Part shown: positions 62,729 through 64,000 of the stretch, one piece after another
Numbering within the stretch: position 1 is the stretch's first letter
Layout of the letters: every line of letters starts with the position of its first letter
NCBI RefSeq assembly: GCF_003024685.1
Contig: NZ_PYLQ01000004.1
Coordinates: 62,001 to 126,000 of the forward strand
DNA length: 64,000 nucleotides
Reading direction: 5' to 3'
Source: Faecalibacillus intestinalis
GTDB lineage: Bacteria; Bacillota_I; Bacilli_A; Erysipelotrichales; Coprobacillaceae
The notes under the pieces: generated by a model
What the model was told of the DNA's origin: nothing
The model's input: only the letters and a program-made list of their open reading frames with translations
Databases searched by the model: none
Program-made: the position numbers and the translations under genes

Positions 62729-63862
62729 TTACCTCTGTTTTTTTATTGAATCTAATACTTCTTTCAAACAATAAATAAATTTATCAATTTCTTCTTCTTT
62801 TGTCAAATCACTTATACTTACTCTCAAAGCACTTTTTGCAACTTCATCAGGCAAATGCAATTGTTGCATCACCCTAGAAACATCACTTGTTTTAGAACTA
62901 CACGCACTTCTTGTAGAAATAAGAATATCTTTTTCCTCCAAAGCATGCAAAATAACTTCTGGTTTATAACCAATACATGAAAAATTAACAATATGACTTG
63001 ACACTTTACCTCCAGTGTTAATAATAACATCTGGAATTGTCTGTAATTCTTTTATTAAATATTTATTTAATTTCGAAACATATTTTTCTTTTTGATCAAA
63101 ATTTTCTAATGCTAATCTTAAAGTTTTAGCAAGAACAATATACGTGCAAGCATTACTAGTTCCTCCACGTAAACCAAACTCTTGCTGTCCTCCATTAATA
63201 AGTGGTACTAAAGTAGTAGATTTTCTTTTAAAAAGCAATCCGCTCCCCTTTAAACCATTTATTTTATGTGCAGAAAACGATGCACAGTCGATACCTTTTA
63301 AATCTATCTTTATCTTACCTAAAGCTTGCACCATATCAACATGGAACTTAACAAGCGGATGATCTTTGAGTACATTTTTTATTTCCTCAATGGGTTGAAT
63401 AGATCCAACTTCATTATTAATACACATGACACTCACTAAAATCGTATCATTTCGAATACTTTTCTTTAAATCATCAATATGAATATGTCCCGTATGATCA
63501 ACAGGTAAATAAGTTACTTCAAATCCAAATACTTCTTCTAATTCTTTACATGTTTCATACACTGAAGAATGTTCTATCGAAGTTGTGATAATATGTTTCC
63601 CTCTATTTTGATATTGAAAAGCAATTCCTTTAATAGCCATATTGTTTGCTTCACTTCCACAACTTGTAAAAATCATTTCTTCTTCATCAACATCTAACAT
63701 TTTAGCAAGTAAACCTCTCGATTTTTCTAATAAGCGATTCACTTCAATTCCTTGACTATAAATACTATCAGCATTATAAAAATATTTTTCTAACAATTGT
63801 GTATATGTTTTTAAAACATCCTTATTATAAGGTGTGGTCGCAGCATAATCTAGATATACCAT
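62729..63862 (-). CDS. Cysteine desulfurase (NifS/IscS family, ThiI partner)
   Basis: A 377-residue PLP enzyme that takes sulfur from cysteine. It begins MVYLDYAATTPYNKDVL, has the PLP Lys in SFSAHKINGLKGSG and the active Cys in STRSACSSK. Linkage to thiI suggests the NifZ-type role of delivering sulfur for tRNA thiolation in B. subtilis, rather than general Fe-S assembly. GGAGG precedes the ATG at 63862. Confidence 0.94.
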   Translation of the reverse strand: MVYLDYAATTPYNKDVLKTYTQLLEKYFYNADSIYSQGIEVNRLLEKSRGLLAKMLDVDEEEMIFTSCGSEANNMAIKGIAFQYQNRGKHIITTSIEHSSVYETCKELEEVFGFEVTYLPVDHTGHIHIDDLKKSIRNDTILVSVMCINNEVGSIQPIEEIKNVLKDHPLVKFHVDMVQALGKIKIDLKGIDCASFSAHKINGLKGSGLLFKRKSTTLVPLINGGQQEFGLRGGTSNACTYIVLAKTLRLALENFDQKEKYVSKLNKYLIKELQTIPDVIINTGGKVSSHIVNFSCIGYKPEVILHALEEKDILISTRSACSSKTSDVSRVMQQLHLPDEVAKSALRVSISDLTKEEEIDKFIYCLKEVLDSIKKQR

Positions 63863-63916
63863 ATTTCCCTCCATATTTTATTTTTATTCAATTTTCGATA
63901 ACATATGACCCTCATG

Positions 63917-63949
63917 AAAAAAGTCCTATTCAGCCTTAGGACTTTTTTT
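63917..63949. terminator. Hairpin terminator at the right edge
   Basis: AGTCCTA/TAGGACT stem flanked by A5 and T7 runs with an 8-base loop. It can act on either strand; the stop codon of the edge fragment overlaps it. Confidence 0.75.
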
Positions 63950-64000
63950 ATTAACCAACATTTCATAAGAATCTGGTTTTATTTTTTCAATAATATCAAC
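63926..64000 (-). CDS. C-terminal fragment of an unidentified gene
   Basis: Reading from the right edge on the minus strand gives VDIIEKIKPDSYEMLVN and KKSPKAE then TAG. Only 24 residues are visible, too few to assign. The stop codon lies inside a terminator hairpin, an arrangement seen at many genes here, which supports a real gene end. Confidence 0.5.
   Translation of the reverse strand, partial: VDIIEKIKPDSYEMLVNKKSPKAE

Noticed and set aside
1-64000. Altered genetic code as in Mollicutes
   Set aside because: TGA ends rimM and the lipoprotein gene, and conserved Trp residues use TGG.
1-64000. CRISPR arrays, rRNA or tRNA genes, insertion sequences
   Set aside because: No regularly spaced repeats, conserved RNA gene cores or transposase frames were seen on either strand.

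Overview
This window comes from a low-GC Gram-positive (Firmicutes) chromosome. Gene order follows the Bacillus subtilis pattern in several long blocks. TGA is used as a stop codon, so it is not a Mollicute with the altered code. Sporulation-type genes, loss of several Bacillus genes from conserved blocks, two EF-P paralogues and very AT-rich spacers fit an Erysipelotrichia/Coprobacillaceae-like gut anaerobe; that placement is inference. I saw no rRNA, tRNA, CRISPR array, insertion sequence or prophage, and no gene-free stretch longer than 300 bases.

Layout. Nearly everything is on the minus strand, so read right to left within each block. (1) 1-4962: dxs (partial), ispA, xseB, xseA, nusB, a yqhY-type Asp23 gene, a lone spoIIIAH and efp copy 1. 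This is the Bacillus efp-spoIIIA-accBC-yqhY-nusB-xseAB-ispA-dxs block with spoIIIAA-AG and accBC gone. (2) 5137-8762: a seven-gene comG competence pseudopilus operon on the plus strand. (3) 8772-19306: yqgX-like hydrolase, rpmG, a class B PBP, lepA, an SSB-like gene, acpS, an acidic protein with repeated motifs, thioredoxin-like protein, trmB, rsuA, a lipoprotein, a DUF1540 gene, a Cse60-like gene, an aldose epimerase and rbfA. (4) 18962-35087: the core translation/transcription block rpsB-tsf-pyrH-frr-uppS-cdsA-dxr-rseP-polC-rimP-nusA-ylxR-ylxQ-infB-rbfA. (5) 35095-50376: smc-ftsY-ylxM-ffh-rpsP-khpA-rimM-trmD-rplS-lepB-ylqF-rnhB-dprA-topA-trmFO-xerC. (6) 50394-63862: xpt with a two-component system, a PLP gamma-lyase-family gene, an SDR, efp copy 2, a PnuC-like protein, an unknown membrane protein with nrnA, ackA, an alpha/beta SASP, and thiI with a cysteine desulfurase. 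A gene fragment runs off the right edge.

How it works together. Isoprenoid synthesis (dxs, dxr, ispA, uppS) feeds the lipid carrier for the cell wall. Competence is represented by comG, dprA and a short SSB. Sporulation is represented by SpoIIIAH behind a sigma-E-like promoter, and by SASP and DUF1540 genes behind matching sigma-G-like promoters. Terminators are dense and many overlap the stop codon of the gene they end. The items most worth a second look are the orphan sigma-E spoIIIAH, the EF-P pair with different loop tips, the shared sigma-G promoter architecture, the candidate NusA attenuator ahead of rimP-nusA, the short-armed SMC, and the acidic protein with duplicated ISP-x-x-G motifs.
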